Assembly: GCF_014212055.1 (NCBI RefSeq)
Contig: NZ_JACJVO010000027.1
Location: 1-64,000, forward strand
Length of the DNA stretch: 64,000 nt
Reading direction: 5' to 3'
Source of the DNA: Cohnella zeiphila
GTDB lineage: Bacteria > Bacillota > Bacilli > Paenibacillales > Paenibacillaceae
Part shown: positions 7,946 to 16,644 of the stretch, one piece after another
How positions within the stretch are numbered: the first letter of the stretch is position 1
Layout: each line of letters opens with the position of its first letter
Position numbers and translations under genes: made by a program
Notes under the pieces: model-generated
Told to the model about the DNA's origin: nothing
Database searches by the model: none
What the model saw: only the letters and a program-made list of their open reading frames with translations

Positions 7946-9493
7946 ATGATGATGGTAAAACGATCTCTACGATTCATGGTCATCATCTGTTTGCTTTTTG
8001 GTCTTGTATCTGTATCCAACATAGCGGCTGCTGCGGAACTTCCGGTGCAACAGGTTGATGGAGGAAGATTTCATTCTATCGCTCTTCAAAGTGACGGTAC
8101 CGTATGGACATGGGGCAATAATTGGGAAGGACAGCTTGGCGATGGAACGAAGGAAGGCCGTGTCACTCCCGTTCAGATCAAGAGCCTTACAGATGTGATC
8201 GAAGTAGCTGCAGGTAATTGGCATAGTTTGGCCCTCAAGAGCGATGGAACGGTCTGGGCGTGGGGGGACAATACCTATGGCCAACTCGGTGATGGGAGTA
8301 CGATAGACCGGAATAAACCCGTACAAGTACAGGGTCTCGATTCGGTAGTCGCGATCGCTGCGGGCAGTGATCATAATTTGGCCCTCAAAAGCGATGGAAC
8401 GGTCTGGGCGTGGGGAAGTAACGACGGGGCCCAGCTTGGCGACTGGACGAATATAGACCGTCATACCCCCGTTAAAGTGATCGAGACAGATTCGGTAGGC
8501 AGCAAACTCGATTCGGTAGTCGCGATCGCTGCGGGCAATCAACTTAGTTTGGCACTCAAAACGGACGGAACCGTCTGGGCATGGGGACGCAATGGTTCAG
8601 GCCAGATTGGCACTGGCAACTTATATGAATTGATGAGTCTTACTCAAGTACCTAATCTCAAATCGGTGAGTGCCGTCGCTGCCGGGTATGTTCAATGTCT
8701 GGCACTCAAGAACGACGGGACCGTCTGGGAATGGGGGGGAGAACAAGAATCAGAATCGGACGGATCATATGGATACGTAGCAGATCCGCCGTTTCAGGTG
8801 CATAGTCTCAATTCAGTAGCCGCCATCGCTACTGCAGCTGATCATAACGTAGCCCTCAAAGAAGACGGAACCGTCTGGGATTGGGGATATAACCAACAAT
8901 TGGGCGACGAAAGCGCAGACCCTCCGGTTCAGGTGCAGGATCTCGGTTCGATAGTCTCCATCGCTACCGGAGATCGCCATAATCTTGCCCTCAAAAGCGA
9001 TGGGACCCTATGGGCATGGGGAGATAATGAATATGGCCAGCTGGGTGACGGAACAACGTCAGAACGTGGTGTGCTTGTTGATGTGCCTGTTCAGGTTCAT
9101 CTGAACCATACGGACTCTTTCCGTCTTTCCGATTCCAAATCTAATGAATACGGCGGGTCCCATAATGAGTATTCGTTATATTATGGGTACATTTCGTCCC
9201 CGGGACAAGAGCTTAGCGGATCTTGGAGTCCTCCTGAGGGCTCCCGCGGAACCGTTACGGTCTCCATGATTTCCCCAGTGGGATTAGATTACAACCTTAG
9301 TCTGGAAACGTTTGGCGGCGGTAATCGATCGCCGGCAGAAACAGGGGAATACCCGGACGGTACCGAGTTCAGCAAAGTGGAGGTACCTGAAGGTTATGCA
9401 GCCGAGTGGAAGGTGAAGGGACACTCGGATAACGATTATAGTCAGGATAAGAAAGTGTTCGTTTATGTGGCTATCCAATATGACAATCACTGA
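7946..9493 (+). CDS. Secreted RCC1-repeat (beta-propeller) protein
   Basis: A 515-residue exported protein. Three ATG codons in a row (7946, 7949, 7952) follow GGAGAGGAG; the second or third has the better spacing. Residues ~3-30 form a signal peptide (FMVIICLLFGLVSV then AAAA). About seven repeats follow, each carrying DGTVWxWG with xxGQLGDGT, the RCC1 blade signature expected to close into a seven-bladed propeller (residues ~35-410). The last ~120 residues are a separate domain without a known match, rich in Ser, Gly and Tyr. In bacteria such propellers usually act as extracellular binding surfaces; the partner is unknown. It stands alone between two hairpin repeats. Confidence 0.88.
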   Translation: MMMVKRSLRFMVIICLLFGLVSVSNIAAAAELPVQQVDGGRFHSIALQSDGTVWTWGNNWEGQLGDGTKEGRVTPVQIKSLTDVIEVAAGNWHSLALKSDGTVWAWGDNTYGQLGDGSTIDRNKPVQVQGLDSVVAIAAGSDHNLALKSDGTVWAWGSNDGAQLGDWTNIDRHTPVKVIETDSVGSKLDSVVAIAAGNQLSLALKTDGTVWAWGRNGSGQIGTGNLYELMSLTQVPNLKSVSAVAAGYVQCLALKNDGTVWEWGGEQESESDGSYGYVADPPFQVHSLNSVAAIATAADHNVALKEDGTVWDWGYNQQLGDESADPPVQVQDLGSIVSIATGDRHNLALKSDGTLWAWGDNEYGQLGDGTTSERGVLVDVPVQVHLNHTDSFRLSDSKSNEYGGSHNEYSLYYGYISSPGQELSGSWSPPEGSRGTVTVSMISPVGLDYNLSLETFGGGNRSPAETGEYPDGTEFSKVEVPEGYAAEWKVKGHSDNDYSQDKKVFVYVAIQYDNH

Positions 9494-9558
9494 ACATATG
9501 GCGAAGTTTACCCGCGGCCTTTTCAGTTTTCCAAGCGTTTGAGTTTTTGTAATCCCAA

Positions 9559-9613
9559 CAAACATCATGAGGCCGCCGCGGAACGATTCGGCGGCTTCAT
9601 TAAGCTAAAGGAC
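9559..9613. repeat. Hairpin repeat element, copy 2
   Basis: Runs from CAAACATCATGAGG to AAGCTAAAGGACA, with a GCCGCCG/CGGCGGC stem. Over about 55 bp it differs from the copy at 11327 by only two or three bases. Confidence 0.65.
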
Positions 9614-9742
9614 ATATTGTTACATCGGAAGCATTTTGCTATTCTTAGATTTTGGAATTCAAGTAAAGTAAGGACAGGGGGCGCCCTGTCCTTTTTTAAT
9701 AGATGAGGATAACGCAAGATGAGTTTACGGTTCGATCAAGGT

Positions 9743-10594
9743 TTACAGATCAACTCTCAAGGTGCCCAGCATCTTGGCGAATTTCGGATCGTGATAGGAT
9801 AAGAAAAGACTTTCCCGAGTATCGAGGGCGGAGATTTGTTCGATATCGTCCGCGCTCAACTCAAAATCGAAAATATCAAAGTTTTCGACGATCCGTTCTT
9901 TTCTCACCGATTTTGGAATTACGACGACTTCACGCTGAACAAGCCAGCGCAACACGACCTGAGCGACGGACTTGTTGTGTCTTTCTGCGATTGAGGCCAG
10001 CACCTCGTTGCCGAACATGTTGCCCCGTCCTTCAGCGAACGGTGCCCATGACTGGTGCTGCACTCCCTGTTCTTTCATAAAATTGGCACTTTCAATCTGC
10101 TGGTAGAACGGGTGCGTTTCGACCTGGTTGACGGCGGGCACGATTTCATTATGCACGATGAGGTCCATCAGACGGTCGGGCAGGAAGTTGCTTACACCGA
10201 TCGCCCTGATCTTTCCTTCGCGGAACAGATCTTCCATCGCACGCCAAGCGCCGTAGTAATCGCCGAAAGGCTGGTGAATAAGGTACAGATCGAGATAGTC
10301 AAGTTGTAGCTTCTTCAAGGATTTGGCAAATGCCAGCTTGGCACTCTCGTAGCCGGCATCCTGAACCCAGAGCTTGGTCGTGATGAACAGCTCCTCACGC
10401 GGCACGCCGCTGCGCTTAATCGCGCGTCCGACCGCTTCCTCGTTCAGATAACCGGCGGCGGTGTCGATCAGGCGGTAACCGGCCATCAGTGCCTCATATA
10501 CCGCATTCTCGCATTCTTCAGCATCGGGAACTTGGTAGACACCGAAGCCGATGATCGGCATTTTCACACCGTTGTTCAATGTTACGGTTTGCAT
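9743..10594 (-). CDS. Aldo/keto reductase
   Basis: A 283-residue NADPH-dependent carbonyl reductase of the AKR superfamily (AKR5-like). The catalytic tetrad is visible: D44 and Y49 in LIDTAAGYLNE, K74 in ITTKLW, H107 in LYLIHQP. The cofactor loop VVIPKSVRKERIVEN lies near the C-terminus. ATG at 10594 is preferred over the upstream in-frame ATG because GGGAGG is correctly spaced before it. A MerR regulator is divergent, and the promoter has the lengthened spacer typical of MerR activation, so expression is probably induced by a reactive aldehyde or quinone that this enzyme then detoxifies (inferred). Confidence 0.92.
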   Translation of the reverse strand: MQTVTLNNGVKMPIIGFGVYQVPDAEECENAVYEALMAGYRLIDTAAGYLNEEAVGRAIKRSGVPREELFITTKLWVQDAGYESAKLAFAKSLKKLQLDYLDLYLIHQPFGDYYGAWRAMEDLFREGKIRAIGVSNFLPDRLMDLIVHNEIVPAVNQVETHPFYQQIESANFMKEQGVQHQSWAPFAEGRGNMFGNEVLASIAERHNKSVAQVVLRWLVQREVVVIPKSVRKERIVENFDIFDFELSADDIEQISALDTRESLFLSYHDPKFAKMLGTLRVDL

Positions 10595-10687
10595 TGTAAT
10601 TCCTCCCATTGTTCAGCAAGCGGCGCGTATCACGGGAATCGGGCATCGCAGCGGGAATTCCCTTCACGGCTGATTTGCGTTAAAGTA

Positions 10688-10718
10688 AGCTTATTACCTT
10701 CGTGTTACACGAAGTCAA
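10688..10718 (-). promoter_or_regulatory. MerR-type promoter of the aldo/keto reductase
   Basis: On the minus strand -35 TTGACT (10713-10718) and -10 TAAGCT (10688-10693) are separated by 19 bp, longer than the 17 bp optimum. The palindrome CTTCGTGTTACACGAAG (10698-10714) lies in the spacer. This is the classic architecture of promoters untwisted by MerR-family activators; the divergent MerR gene is the expected binder. Confidence 0.8.
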
Positions 10719-10755
10719 GCCTTGCTCAACCATTTATTTTCAAGGAGGATTACAC

Positions 10756-11205
10756 ATGCATACGGTTAAAGAAGCCGCCTTAATAACGGGACTCACCGAG
10801 CACGCCGTTCGCTTTTACACGGATAAAGGCCTAGTGCCGAGCGTACAGCGCAATCAAAACAACATTCGGATGTTCGACGAAGAATCGATCAACTGGCTGC
10901 ATGGCGTTAAATGCCTCAAGCAATCCGGGATGCCGATCGAAGTCATTAAAATGTACGTCGATCTCTGTCTCGAAGGGGATTCAACCATTCCTCAACGCTG
11001 GGCACTCATGATGGAGCATAAAAAAGAAGCACTCGTTAAGCTCGAAGAAGCCAAACAGCACGTTGCCCATTTGGAACAAAAAACCGCCCTATATCAAGCC
11101 ATTCTGGAGCACCGCTCTCCAGACACGACCAATCCCGCTAACTGGGACAAAATTCAGCATATGCATGCTGACGTATTTTACTCGCCTTCTGTTCGGAAGG
11201 CGTGA
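10756..11205 (+). CDS. MerR family transcriptional regulator
   Basis: A 149-residue regulator. The N-terminal winged helix has HTVKEAALITGLTEHAVRFY and DKGLVPSVQRN (residues 2-35), followed by the MerR hallmarks FDEESINWLHGVKCLKQSGMP. A coiled dimerisation helix with KKEALVKLEEAKQHVAHLEQ spans about residues 90-125. ATG 10756 is chosen for AAGGAGG 7 nt upstream; the frame extends further up but without a signal. There is no cysteine pair like that of metal sensors, so it is closer to aldehyde- or drug-responsive members. It probably activates the divergent aldo/keto reductase. Confidence 0.9.
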   Translation: MHTVKEAALITGLTEHAVRFYTDKGLVPSVQRNQNNIRMFDEESINWLHGVKCLKQSGMPIEVIKMYVDLCLEGDSTIPQRWALMMEHKKEALVKLEEAKQHVAHLEQKTALYQAILEHRSPDTTNPANWDKIQHMHADVFYSPSVRKA

Positions 11206-11326
11206 GAGATATTCGTGAGCACATCAACCCTTTGGAGAGATTCCTCGGTTTATAATCTTGATTGGCTTGTCAATGAACAAGATCAACATCAGTCTATATT
11301 GAACTAACGGAGACGAGAGCTTAATA

Positions 11327-11390
11327 CAAACATCATGAGGCCGCCGCGGAACGATTCGGCGGTTTCATTAAGCTAAAGGGCAGGTTAGTT
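11327..11390. repeat. Hairpin repeat element, copy 3
   Basis: Starts CAAACATCATGAGG as in copy 2, with the GCCGCCG/CGGCGG stem and the tail AAGCTAAAGGGCAGGTTAGT, which matches the tail of copy 1. It shows that the three copies form one family. Confidence 0.65.
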
Positions 11391-11410
11391 CGAACGCATT
11401 CCAAATAAAA

Positions 11411-11433
11411 AGCCTCTGACTCAGAGGCTTTTC
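11411..11433 (+). terminator. Intrinsic terminator
   Basis: AGCCTCTGA (11411-11419) and TCAGAGGCT (11421-11429) form a perfect inverted repeat followed by TTT, with AAAA before it, so it could act in both directions. It lies downstream of the MerR gene. The ~170 bases from here to the next start show no other clear feature. Confidence 0.7.
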
Positions 11434-11606
11434 CCATTTGCCTATTAATTTTGCATCATTCAGTCAGCTTGTCAGTGGCAATGCCGAGCAGCGACAAAAC
11501 CTGCTTGGTCCCCTGGGGCATTCACATCACAACTAGACCGATGAATATTGCAATCGAATTTCGTCTAAATGAAATAAAAAACGAATGCAAATTTAGGAGG
11601 AACTCA

Positions 11607-12212
11607 ATGATGAGAAAAATTATTGTGCTTGAACATGTATCCCTTGATGGCGTCATACAAGCCCCGGGCCGGCCAGACGAAGATATCAGCGACGGCTTTG
11701 CATATGGCGGATGGTCAGCGCCATATTCTAACGAGATCGTTGGAACGCTCTTGAGAAGGCAGATGAACATGCCGTTCGATCTGTTGTTAGGGCGCAAAAC
11801 CTATGAAATTTGGGCACCGTATTGGCCGCAGCATGCGGACATATGGCCGGGGGCGAACAAGGCAATCAAGTACGTCGCCTCGAACACCATGACATCTGGC
11901 GAATGGCAGCCGTCCGTGTTTTTAAGTGGAGATATTGCGGGAAAAATCATTCAAATCAAGCAACAGCAGGGGCCAGATTTGCACGTTTGGGGAAGCGGCG
12001 ATCTCATCCAGACGCTTATCAAGCATGATTTGGTAGATGTGTTCTGGCTGATGATATATCCTATAACATTGGGCAGTGGAAAGCGGTTGTTTGCTGATGG
12101 CACGATCCCGGCGGCATTCAAGGTGACGGAAAGCAAAGTCGCCCCGAATGGCGTTATTGTCGTGAATTACGAGCGTGCAGGCGCAATCACGACCGGAGTG
12201 TCAGGCAGCTAA
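11607..12212 (+). CDS. Dihydrofolate reductase family protein (RibD C-terminal domain), paralogue
   Basis: A 201-residue RibD-C/DHFR-like protein clearly paralogous to the one at 5419: it shares the N-terminal pattern (V/I)xxxEHxxLDGVxQxPxRPDED, the YGGW motif, LLLGRKTYEIW, the VWGSGDLIQTLIK segment and PITLGSGKRLF. Fold and likely NADPH-dependent reductase activity follow from the family; the substrate is unknown. ATG 11607 is chosen for AGGAGG 6 nt upstream, with a second ATG directly after it. Unlike its paralogue it has no adjacent regulator in divergent orientation. A weak GGGC..GCCC hairpin (12223-12247) follows. Confidence 0.85.
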   Translation: MMRKIIVLEHVSLDGVIQAPGRPDEDISDGFAYGGWSAPYSNEIVGTLLRRQMNMPFDLLLGRKTYEIWAPYWPQHADIWPGANKAIKYVASNTMTSGEWQPSVFLSGDIAGKIIQIKQQQGPDLHVWGSGDLIQTLIKHDLVDVFWLMIYPITLGSGKRLFADGTIPAAFKVTESKVAPNGVIVVNYERAGAITTGVSGS

Positions 12213-12403
12213 CATCAAAGAAGGGCCATCCAGTAAAGGGATAGCCCTAAAACTTGCCGTTACGGACAGCGCGGAGAACCGTATCACAAGGGGGCATGGG
12301 CCTTTCTATGCCGAAGGTGAGCCTTGAGGTCGGATGGCTTTCGCTTGCTCATAATATGCTCATGAGCTAGAACTTTCATTTAGAGAATGCGCTCCAGACC
12401 GCA

Positions 12404-13162
12404 TCACCACGGGAGCGTTCCGAGTTTTGCGTGCGAGAACGTGCCTGTCGGACCGTCCGGCCCGAGCAGCGCAAGGCGTACCGCCTCTTGGGCGCCCTCC
12501 TCGACAGTCTCCAAGCCCTGATAGTTGTTGAGATTCGTCTTGGTGAAGCCCGGGGATGCGGCGTTGACCTTGATCCCGGTCGACTCCAGCTCGATCGCCA
12601 TGGCAAGCGTCAAAGCGTTAAGTGCTGTTTTGGACGCAGGGTAGATGGGGCCGAAAGTCGAGCGCAAGGTAAAATTCGGGTCCGCGTTCATCGTCAAAGA
12701 GCCGACTCCGCTCGACACGTTGACGATTCGGGCTGCCGGCGCTTCGCGCAAGAGCGGCAGCATCGCCTGGTAAATAGCGAGGACGCCGAACACGTTGGTC
12801 TCCCATACCGCTCGCATTTCATCGAGGGACGCGTTGCTTGGGCGGGTCGACTTGAGGTACTCCTCCATGGATATGCCGGGCGACATGCCCGTATTCGAGA
12901 TAGCCGCGTTGTTGACAAGCACGTCGAGACGGCCATGCTCCTTGCGGATGCGCTCCGCTGCGGCGGCGATCGAAGCCTGATCCGTCACGTCGAGTCGGAG
13001 CGCGCGCGCGTCCGGCCCAACCTCCTTGACCGCGGCTTCGCCGCGCTCGAGATCGCGCGACCCTACCAGCACAGTGAAGCCCCGTGCCGCGAGATCCTTT
13101 GCGATCTGCAGGCCGATTCCTTGATTGGCCCCGGTGACCAGGGCGACGGGTTTGTCCTTCAT
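12404..13162 (-). CDS. SDR family NAD(P)-dependent oxidoreductase
   Basis: A 252-residue classical short-chain dehydrogenase. The Rossmann motif TGANQGIG is at residues 10-17, LDVT at 57-60, NNAA at 84-87, the catalytic serine region VNVSSGVGSL at ~148-154, and YPASK places Y174 and K178 as the catalytic pair. It should interconvert an alcohol and a ketone using NAD(P)H; SDR sequence alone does not give the substrate. It is divergent from a LysR regulator whose start is ~130 bp away, which probably controls it. The antisense frame is long but lacks family features. Confidence 0.92.
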   Translation of the reverse strand: MKDKPVALVTGANQGIGLQIAKDLAARGFTVLVGSRDLERGEAAVKEVGPDARALRLDVTDQASIAAAAERIRKEHGRLDVLVNNAAISNTGMSPGISMEEYLKSTRPSNASLDEMRAVWETNVFGVLAIYQAMLPLLREAPAARIVNVSSGVGSLTMNADPNFTLRSTFGPIYPASKTALNALTLAMAIELESTGIKVNAASPGFTKTNLNNYQGLETVEEGAQEAVRLALLGPDGPTGTFSHAKLGTLPW

Positions 13163-13292
13163 AGTAAATTCGCTCCTCTCACTCTCTTTCTTCTTCCACT
13201 CTCATGTTACGGTTGAAGCACTTGATCGGGAAGTTCAAATAAGTTAGCATGGTATAAACTATTGGTTCATGCCAAAAAAAGGAGGGCTTCGA

Positions 13293-14192
13293 ATGAATGA
13301 ACAATTGAACACGTTTATTCAGGTGGCGGAGTCGGGAAGCTTTTCCAAGGCAGCCGAAAAACTGTTTGTTTCTCCAACTGCTGTGATGAAACAGATGAAT
13401 TTGTTGGAGAAACAGGTGGGAGTGCCTCTATTGATTCGCACGAACCATGGGATCGGGCTCACCGAAGCCGGAAAATCCTTTCAAAAGGATGCGGCATTCA
13501 TGCTGCAGTACTTTCAAGAAGCCCTAGTCCTGTTGCGTCACGCCGCCAAGACTGACCAGCTTGTCATTCGCGTGGGGACCTCCATCCTTAATCCCTGCAA
13601 GGTATTGCTGGATCTGTGGAATGATATCTGCGGCGAATATCCGCAATATAAAATAAACATCATTCATTTTGAAGATGATGCTTATACGCTCCCGACAACT
13701 TATCGCACCATAGGCAAACATTTTGATATCATCGCAGGTCCAATCTTAACGGAAAACTGGAAGGATTATTTCCGCGTGCTTGAGTTGGGAAGTTACCGCT
13801 TTTGCTTCGCCGTACCTCGGAATCATCCGCTGGCTTCCAAAAAAACATTGTCCGTCAAAGACTTGCACGGAGAGAAGTTGGTTGTGGTAAACGGCGGAAA
13901 AAGTTCAGCAATTAATGAAATTCGTGACTTTTTATTAAGGAACCATCCCGAGATCAAAATCAAAGATATTTCTCGCCTTTATGATCTTGACGTATTCAAC
14001 CGTTGCGAGGAAACTGGCGCTGTCCTCTTGACGTTGGAGGCATGGGCAGATGTTCATCCATCCTTGGCGACCCTTCCCTGCGATCTGGATTTCACGATCC
14101 CCTATGGTTTGATGTACCCCTTATACCCTTCCGTGGAAGTTCAAAAGTTTATAGAAATCGTAGACTCCAAGTATCAAGCTATTTGTGAATAA
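13293..14192 (+). CDS. LysR family transcriptional regulator
   Basis: A 299-residue LysR regulator. The winged HTH occupies residues ~1-60, with FIQVAESGSFSKAAEKLFVS and AVMKQMNLLEKQVGVPLLIR, the standard LysR recognition region. The rest is a periplasmic-binding-protein-like effector domain (RFCFAVPRNHPLASKKTLSV is the usual inter-lobe segment). ATG 13293 is chosen because GGAGGG lies ~8 nt upstream; the in-frame upstream ATG has none. Divergent from the SDR gene, its probable target. Confidence 0.92.
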   Translation: MNEQLNTFIQVAESGSFSKAAEKLFVSPTAVMKQMNLLEKQVGVPLLIRTNHGIGLTEAGKSFQKDAAFMLQYFQEALVLLRHAAKTDQLVIRVGTSILNPCKVLLDLWNDICGEYPQYKINIIHFEDDAYTLPTTYRTIGKHFDIIAGPILTENWKDYFRVLELGSYRFCFAVPRNHPLASKKTLSVKDLHGEKLVVVNGGKSSAINEIRDFLLRNHPEIKIKDISRLYDLDVFNRCEETGAVLLTLEAWADVHPSLATLPCDLDFTIPYGLMYPLYPSVEVQKFIEIVDSKYQAICE

Positions 14193-14219
14193 TGAGAAGA
14201 CGAATAGGGGGTTACTGCA

Positions 14220-15284
14220 GTGGCCTTTATGAAAGGAATAGAACTATGCAAAAGATTTCATTTCGAATTTGTCGAACCATTACTTTCAAACCACTTTCCA
14301 GACTTACGTTACTCGTCTTCGCTGATTGGTCCAGGAAGCGAAGTGCTTGGATATGATACCGAGATGTCAACGGATCACGATTGGGGTCCGCGTGTTGTTT
14401 TATTTCTTCAGGCAAACGATATGTACTTGGTAAATAGTATCAGTCAAGTTCTACAAACCAATCGCCCGCGAGAATTTTATGGGTATACAGTAGATTTGAA
14501 TCAAACCATCATGACTACATTGGCACAGTTTCTTGAATCGAAACTCGCAACGGATTTCGAGAAAGGTCCTGAACTCCTAGATTGGCTTACATTCCCATCG
14601 CAGGTTTTGGCCGAGATAGTTGGCGGAGAGGTTTTCCGCGACGATGCGGGGCATCTTGCGGCGATACGCAAGCAGCTGCATTATTATCCGCATGATATAT
14701 GGTTATATATAATGGCGTCGGTTTGGAATAGGATCGGACAAGAAGAGCATTTGGTGCTGCGCGCCGGGTACGTGGGGGATGAGCTTGGGTCGTCCATCAT
14801 CGGATCAAGGATTGTCAAGGATATTATGGATCTTTGTTTTCTAATGGAACGCCAGTATGCGCCATACCCGAAATGGTTTGGAACGGCATTCAAGAAGTTA
14901 GATTGTGCGAATGAGTTGCTGCCGCTGCTGTCTAACGTTCAGTCTGCCTTAACATGGAGAGAGCGTGGAACCGCCTTATGCAAAGCCTATGAATCTATAG
15001 CGCGAATGCATAATCGTTTAGGTATTTCCGAAGTCATGCCAGAACAGGCTTCTCCTTTTTATAACCGCCCTTATAAGGTCATCCAAGGTGGCGCATTTGC
15101 AAATGCAATTGCTGCACAAATCACCGATCCGCTCATTCGCAGGCTATCCCAAAAACGTCTTATCGGTGGAATTGACCAAATATCCGACAATACCGATTTC
15201 AAATTCATAAACCTTTGGCACGCCGTTGAGCACTCGGGGGAGAGAAACACCGTGCGGGCTCTTTATAACAAGATCCTAGAATAG
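14220..15284 (+). CDS. DUF4037 domain-containing protein (nucleotidyltransferase-like)
   Basis: A 354-residue cytoplasmic protein matching DUF4037 proteins. The N-terminus carries SSLIGPGSEVLGYDTEMSTDHDWGPR, in which the G-S-E and D-x-D pattern resembles the metal-binding site of nucleotidyltransferases; the rest is helical. GTG 14220 (AGGGGG 8 nt upstream) or ATG 14229 could be the start. The reaction is unknown; relatives sit near kinases and aminoglycoside-modification-like proteins. It begins 27 nt after the LysR stop on the same strand. Its last codons overlap the open frame of a truncated PxKF-domain remnant, so the downstream DNA is probably a rearrangement joint. Confidence 0.85.
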   Translation: MAFMKGIELCKRFHFEFVEPLLSNHFPDLRYSSSLIGPGSEVLGYDTEMSTDHDWGPRVVLFLQANDMYLVNSISQVLQTNRPREFYGYTVDLNQTIMTTLAQFLESKLATDFEKGPELLDWLTFPSQVLAEIVGGEVFRDDAGHLAAIRKQLHYYPHDIWLYIMASVWNRIGQEEHLVLRAGYVGDELGSSIIGSRIVKDIMDLCFLMERQYAPYPKWFGTAFKKLDCANELLPLLSNVQSALTWRERGTALCKAYESIARMHNRLGISEVMPEQASPFYNRPYKVIQGGAFANAIAAQITDPLIRRLSQKRLIGGIDQISDNTDFKFINLWHAVEHSGERNTVRALYNKILE

Positions 15285-15634
15285 AGGAAAAGATCAAATA
15301 TGCAGCAACTGAAAGCGTATTCAAGCAAGGCAGCACCGTACCGGTAAAGTTTCGACTACTCGATAAGACCGGGGCTGCTATAACCGATGCCAAAGCCACT
15401 ATTATGATTGCAGAAGTCGTTAACGATAAGGTTGGCGAGGAGCAGGAAGCCGTTTCAACAAGCGGGGCTGTCTCCGGTAATGAATTCAGGTACGATAAGA
15501 CAGAGGGCCTCTACATCTTTAATCTCTCCACCAAGTCTTTGCATGAGGGGATGTATCAGATCAAAATCCAATATGCAAGCGATTCGACCTTGAACGCCGC
15601 CAACACAGAATATGTGAATTTGCGTCTAAGATAA
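15285..15634 (+). pseudogene. PxKF-domain fragment of a surface protein
   Basis: A frame open from 15269 without a start codon encodes ESVFKQGSTVPVKFRLLDK followed by GAAITDAKATIMIAEVV and ending YQIKIQYASDSTLNAAN then VNLRLR and a stop. GSTVPVKF is the diagnostic PxKF motif of an immunoglobulin-like C-terminal domain on large secreted or S-layer proteins. The N-terminal body is missing, so this is the tail of a lost exported protein fused next to the DUF4037 gene. A terminator follows at 15686. Confidence 0.7.
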
Positions 15635-15685
15635 CTTCGAACCGGGTTCTATAGAATGTTTCCACGCGGGTAGACGTATCGAAAT

Positions 15686-15717
15686 AGCCGCTCCCTTAAT
15701 CCGACGGGAGCGGCTTT
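15686..15717 (+). terminator. Intrinsic terminator
   Basis: AGCCGCTCCC (15686-15695) and GGGAGCGGCT (15706-15715) form a perfect 10-bp stem with a 10-nt loop and TTT after it. It originally ended the PxKF-protein gene. Confidence 0.75.
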
Positions 15718-15751
15718 ACATTTCATATACCAATCCCGAATCTATGCCAGC

Positions 15752-16190
15752 ATGGGCAGTCAGATGGTTCAAAGCGTCGACCAGACGCTGAAGTCAATCG
15801 ACAGCCTGATGGTGACGACCGCGATGGTTACGTGCTCAACTCGAATACCGTGTCGCCGCTGGAGCGTTTTCCGGACCGACCTTACACCGGGCGGACCTAT
15901 GAGAGCGGACTTGCGAAGGGCAGCGGCTTTGCGATTTTGCGCACGCTGTCGAATGTCTGGATCGTCCTTGCCGTCGGCTGTTTCGATTGTCGGCATGCTA
16001 ATCAGCACCGTAACTACCGACCGCTTCGTTCCCTGATTTCGAAGCTGGACCGGATTTCCAGCGTTCCATCCGAAAGCGATGGGGGAGAGGAACGCAGCAA
16101 CGAGTTCCATTACATCGAATCCACGTTCGATTCGCTCGTCGAGCGCTTTAACCTATTCAAATCCCGATCCGATCAAAACAGCGGCTACCA
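15752..16190 (+). pseudogene. Decayed membrane-sensor AraC/YesN-type regulator
   Basis: Fragments in shifting frames line up as one protein: QMVQSVDQTLKSIDSLMVT, then NSNTVSPLERFPDRPYTGRT, then a membrane-like SIVGMLISTVTTDRFV, then SLISKLDRISSVPSES and EFHYIESTFDSLVERFN. The order (extracellular part, second membrane helix, HAMP-like linker) matches the intact membrane AraC regulator at 53483 and similar Paenibacillus proteins. At least two frameshifts and loss of both ends make it a pseudogene. The assignment rests on pattern similarity only. Confidence 0.5.
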
Positions 16191-16423
16191 TCGGCCCGGC
16201 AACCGATTCGGTGCCGCTCCTTAAAACTTCGGAGTTCCGCAGCCGGGCAACGGTCCGCAACAGCACGGCGAAGCCGGGGACCGGGGCGTTCCTGCGGACG
16301 GAGGCGGTTGGGCGGCCGGGGCTGTTCGCCGGCAACGACATGGGGGACGACGAGGAGATGATTGTCCCTGCGGCACATGGTTTCGCGATGTCGAGCAACC
16401 TTGCACCCGTCAAAAGGTTATGA
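16190..16423 (+). pseudogene. Possible HAD-type hydrolase C-terminal fragment
   Basis: A frame ending at 16423 contains GRPGLFAGNDMGDDEEMI and then HGFAMSSNLAPVK. This resembles the last motif of Cof-type HAD phosphatases (GD..ND..M followed by G.AM.NA...K), but the canonical GDxxND is degraded to GNDMGDD. No start or N-terminal part is present. The assignment is tentative. Confidence 0.35.
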
Positions 16424-16644
16424 AAAGACAATGATTCCTTAATTATTACTATAGGTTCGGCAGTTCAGTGATTTTATAATAAATACGGATACGGCAAAAA
16501 CCAGAGAAATTAGGGCAATCATTTGCGGTTAGGGAAGGCAGGGTTCTTCGTTGAAGCGCTCGCGAAGCTGCGGGAACACAATGAGCTTCAGGTAAGCGAC
16601 GATATCGGTGATTTTACAACGAGGAAACCGAGAGGAGGAGAGAG
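16424..16644. other. Gene-poor spacer with a coding-like scrap
   Basis: No complete gene. The last ~115 bases read GKAGFFVEALAKLREHNE and then LQVSDDIGDFTTRK in one open frame, possibly the tail of another lost gene, which I could not identify. The ribosome site GAGGAGGAGAG at the right end belongs to the next gene. Confidence 0.35.

Noticed and set aside
11451..11545. Minus-strand coding-like scrap ending LSLLGIATDKLTE
   Set aside because: No start and no identifiable family; it overlaps the leader of the second reductase gene.
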